From: WS-2 sp964650245
GTDB taxonomy: Bacteria; Eisenbacteria; RBG-16-71-46
Direction: 5' to 3'
Assembly: GCA_964650245.1 (NCBI GenBank)
Contig: CAZYQK010000108.1
Span: forward strand, 1-10,635
DNA length: 10,635 nucleotides
Shown here: one piece after another, positions 8,997 to 10,635 of the stretch
Numbering within the stretch: the stretch's first letter is position 1
Layout: each line of letters opens with the position of its first letter
The notes under the pieces: generated by a model
What the model saw: only the letters and a program-made list of their open reading frames with translations
What the model was told of the DNA's origin: nothing
Database searches by the model: none
Program-made: the position numbers and the translations under genes

Positions 8997-9155
8997 AGTG
9001 GACTCAGCGACGAGCACCTCGGCGCTGGGGACGCCGGGCGGGCGGAGCAGGCAGCCCGATGACGCGCCAACGAGACTACAGGCGGAAGTCCAGTTCAGCT
9101 AGAGCTTTTCGCCGCCAGTCCGAGCCTTGTTGGGAGGGCAGGAGGCCGCCAAATG

Positions 9156-9190
9156 CCGGGCGGAGACGCCTGGTCGGCGTCCCCGCCCGG
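9156..9190 (-). terminator. 15-bp GC-rich hairpin between the two genes
   Basis: Arms 9156-9170 and 9176-9190 pair over 15 positions around a 5-nt loop. Fourteen pairs are Watson-Crick. The remaining position (9064 is not involved; it is 9164 opposite 9182) is an A-C mismatch on the plus strand but a G-U wobble in minus-strand RNA, so the full stem forms only in the direction of the genes. After the stem the minus strand has only a short TTT. It probably ends or attenuates transcription from the 328-aa gene into the giant gene. Confidence 0.55.
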
Positions 9191-9206
9191 ATGAACGTGT
9201 GGCTAT

Positions 9207-9227
9207 GGACCGGCAGCGGGCCGGTCC
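9207..9227 (-). terminator. Perfect 8-bp GC hairpin just after the 328-aa gene
   Basis: Minus strand reads GGACCGGC, loop CCGCT, GCCGGTCC, starting 8 nt after the TAG stop. The stem is perfect but no U-tract follows, so it is a terminator-like or 3'-end-protecting hairpin rather than a canonical intrinsic terminator. Confidence 0.45.
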
Positions 9228-9235
9228 GGCTGCTG

Positions 9236-10222
9236 CTACCGATAACGGACCTTGAGGCCTCCCCACGGCAGTTTCGTGGAGGGAGCCGCGTTGAAGCGCG
9301 GCGCGCTGCCAGCGCAGTGCGGCGGGCAGCCCGGCAGGATTCCGTTGTTGAAATCATTGAGCGTATTGGTGAGAGCACTCGTGGCGCTCGCAGCCAGGGT
9401 TCCTGTGCCCACTGCGGGCACGATCTTGGCGCCGATGAGATCGTCCGCGGAAGCGATGGTGCCCGCGACCGCCATGCAGCCTGCACCGATCGCGATGTTG
9501 AACTTGGCCGCGATGAGCTGGTGCGCGAGCGAGATCAGGCCGTTGCCCTTCGCCGCCGTGTTCAGGATGGTGCACAGCTGGGTTTGGTTGTAGGTGACGG
9601 TACCCAGGGTCAGGCTCGCGACCGGCCAGACATTCGGCTGGTTGCCACTCGGGTCGCATCCGTCGGGCCCATGGGTCTTCCAGTAGCCCTGGGTGAACGT
9701 GCACTCCTCGGCCGGGCAGGGCTGCGTGCTGCACTTGATGTTGGACGAGAAGTCGCTGCGGCCCATCCTCCTCCCGGCGTGGGCGAACGAGCGGAACACG
9801 TACGTCGTGCCGCACTCGAGCGGGTCCAGCCCGCAGTTCTTGCCGGAGACACCGGTTTCATCAAAGTTGATGTCCCCGATGATGATCTCCTCGCACTCGC
9901 CCGTGAGGAGTTCCCAGCGCGAAGCGCCGGGGTGCTGGAGCGAAGGTTGCCCCGAGAGCGACAGCGCGCACAGGCGTGGATCGCTGGAATCGAGCCAGCC
10001 GACCGCTTCGTACAGGCTCTGCTCCATCCATTGAACGGTCACACCCGCGGGAGCCCCGGAGGCGCCCGCGCAGATCTTGAGCGTGATCTGGTTCTCCCCC
10101 GAGCTCACGCACGACAGCGTCGGCGGGTCGTAGGGGTCGAGGGCGAAGGCCGGCGCGCTCGCGAGAACCAATGCCCCGACGGCCAGCAACACGCCCGCAA
10201 CCAACTGGTGGTGCCTTCTCAT
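9236..10222 (-). CDS. Cys-rich secreted protein with QGYWKTH domain (328 aa)
   Basis: The ATG at 10222 follows AGGAGGAGG with 5 nt spacing, and the protein begins with a textbook signal peptide: RR at 2-3, hydrophobic core about 8-22, likely cleavage after SAPAFA at residue 27. The frame stays open 41 codons further upstream (to ATG 10345), but that extension is Arg/Ser-rich, has no visible ribosome site and would bury the signal peptide. Residues 30-170 form a Cys-bearing domain that looks fibronectin-like (VTVQWMEQ, DPRLCALSLSG, CGTTYVFRSFAHA, RSDFSSNIKCST). Residues 174-303 hold the conserved CTFTQGYWKTH, NVWPVASLTLGTVTYNQ, GNGLISLAHQLIAAKFNIA and FNNGILPGCPPHC blocks, a combination I recall in uncharacterised exported bacterial proteins. 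There are 14 cysteines, an even number consistent with disulfides outside the cytoplasm. The C-terminus is Pro-poor and basic (PWGGLKVRYR). Function is unknown. It lies 249 bp upstream of the giant gene on the same strand, with hairpins between, so a shared operon is possible but not shown. Confidence 0.9.
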   Translation of the reverse strand: MRRHHQLVAGVLLAVGALVLASAPAFALDPYDPPTLSCVSSGENQITLKICAGASGAPAGVTVQWMEQSLYEAVGWLDSSDPRLCALSLSGQPSLQHPGASRWELLTGECEEIIIGDINFDETGVSGKNCGLDPLECGTTYVFRSFAHAGRRMGRSDFSSNIKCSTQPCPAEECTFTQGYWKTHGPDGCDPSGNQPNVWPVASLTLGTVTYNQTQLCTILNTAAKGNGLISLAHQLIAAKFNIAIGAGCMAVAGTIASADDLIGAKIVPAVGTGTLAASATSALTNTLNDFNNGILPGCPPHCAGSAPRFNAAPSTKLPWGGLKVRYR

Positions 10223-10227
10223 CTGTT

Positions 10228-10236
10228 CCTCCTCCT
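10228..10236 (-). promoter_or_regulatory. Ribosome binding site of the 328-aa gene
   Basis: Minus-strand AGGAGGAGG, followed by AACAG and then ATG at 10222. This near-perfect Shine-Dalgarno sequence fixes the start in front of the signal peptide rather than at ATG 10345. Confidence 0.85.
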
Positions 10237-10335
10237 GGTCGGATGACCACTGACTAACTGACGTCCTTCGTGAGCTGCGGCTCCTCGGCCATGGGACGCG
10301 CCGTGTCTGAAGCCGGTGGCGGCTCCCGGGTGCCG

Positions 10336-10395
10336 GAAGCGCCACGGTCCCCAGAGAATGCGCATCACAGCACGCTCTCTCGGGACCGTGGCTTC
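10336..10395. repeat. Long imperfect inverted repeat upstream of the 328-aa gene
   Basis: GCCACGGTCCC at 10341-10351 is the exact reverse complement of GGGACCGTGGC at 10382-10392. Inside, after a C-C mismatch (10352/10381), AGAGA at 10353-10357 pairs with TCTCT at 10376-10380. Outside, GAA at 10336-10338 pairs with TTC at 10393-10395 across a 2-nt bulge. Total is 19 pairs around an 18-nt loop. No T-tract follows on either strand, so it is not an obvious terminator. It could be a leader structure, an operator or the remnant of a small element. Confidence 0.7.
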
Positions 10396-10484
10396 ACAAA
10401 CCTGTATTCCCTCCGGTGCGGCTGCCAAAGGGCGACCCGGTGGCAAGAGTCAGCCCCGGGCTACTTCGTGTGATGAGTGCAGAT

Positions 10485-10501
10485 TGCAATCGCCTGGCCA
10501 A
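10485..10501 (-). promoter_or_regulatory. Candidate sigma-54 (-24/-12) promoter
   Basis: Minus strand reads TTGGCCAGGCGATTGCA, against the family consensus YTGGCACGRNNNTTGCW. It matches 12 of 14 specified positions, with the -24 GG (10499-10498) and -12 GC (10487-10486) at the required spacing. A start of transcription near 10474 would give a leader of about 250 nt before the ATG at 10222. The match was found by eye and could be chance. No activator site was identified. Confidence 0.35.
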
Positions 10502-10635
10502 CTTCGGGGGTTTTGAGCGTTTTGCTCGTATCCATTGCTTGCCTTCGCATTAGGCGCGGAGGAGCTGCTCGTGGTCGTGGTTCTGACCCAGCCGTTCCGT
10601 CGGTTTTTCGACAGTTGTTCAGCAATCGAGCAGCC
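10502..10635. other. Right-edge sequence without a convincing gene
   Basis: This stretch is less GC-rich at its left side (GGTTTTGAGCGTTTTGCTCG). Two minus-strand frames are open from the window edge, to about 10456 and 10469, but their translations show no recognisable motif. On the plus strand GGAGGAG at 10558-10564 precedes a GTG at 10571 whose frame is open to the edge (VVVLTQPFRRFFDSC), which could be the start of a divergent gene. Nothing here is firm. Confidence 0.3.

Noticed and set aside
38..8998. Very long plus-strand open frames (38-733, 1046-3031, 4058-6070, 7499-8998), some with repeated GVGSDGEGG-like text
   Set aside because: They are antisense to the giant gene. Their Arg/Gly/Asp/Val-rich text follows from the GC-rich Thr/Gly/Ser/Ala codons opposite, and their repetition just mirrors the 222-bp units. 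No coherent domain is seen.
10571..10635. Possible start of a divergent plus-strand gene (GGAGGAG, then GTG)
   Set aside because: Only 21 codons are visible, no motif is recognised, and a purine-rich run before a GTG is common in this composition.

Overview
This 10.6 kb window is GC-rich and holds two genes, both on the minus strand and both encoding exported proteins. The style of the modules points to an uncultured, high-GC bacterium of the FCB superphylum or a neighbour (Candidatus Eisenbacteria, Gemmatimonadota or Krumholzibacteriota-like). This rests on remembered module style: a Flavobacteria-type N-terminal beta-sandwich, long Gly/Thr/Ser beta-strand repeats, divergent InlB B-repeats, a cohesin-like domain, a 'PNGGETW' Ig-like domain and a 'QGYWKTH' domain. 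No marker gene is present, so the taxonomy is inference.

Positions 1-8986 (minus) are one uninterrupted reading frame of at least 2,995 codons. It starts at a GTG at 8986 and runs off the left edge with no stop. Domain order from the N-terminus is: long charged leader with one hydrophobic export segment; beta-sandwich; fibronectin type III; G8-like segment; beta-helix; a 'YVEGPL' module; a second G8-like segment and beta-helix; an 'NRYW' module; three InlB-type repeats; a cohesin-like domain; an Ig-like domain; one InlB repeat; a second 'NRYW' module; and at least four InlB repeats, the last cut by the window edge. Every InlB unit is 74 codons (222 bp).

Positions 8987-9235 lie between the genes and carry two GC-rich hairpins just after the upstream gene's stop. 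The larger stem is complete only in a minus-strand transcript. Positions 9236-10222 (minus) encode a 328-residue Cys-rich secreted protein with a classical signal peptide, a strong ribosome binding site and a C-terminal QGYWKTH domain.

Positions 10223-10635 hold no convincing gene. They contain a 60-nt imperfect inverted repeat and a candidate sigma-54 promoter on the minus strand, which would give the 328-residue gene a leader of about 250 nt containing that structure.

The two proteins probably act outside the cytoplasm. The giant one looks like a cell-surface adhesin, scaffold or stalk. No enzyme active site was recognised in either. I see no CRISPR array, tRNA, rRNA, transposase or defence module. 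The long plus-strand frames opposite the giant gene are antisense shadows.
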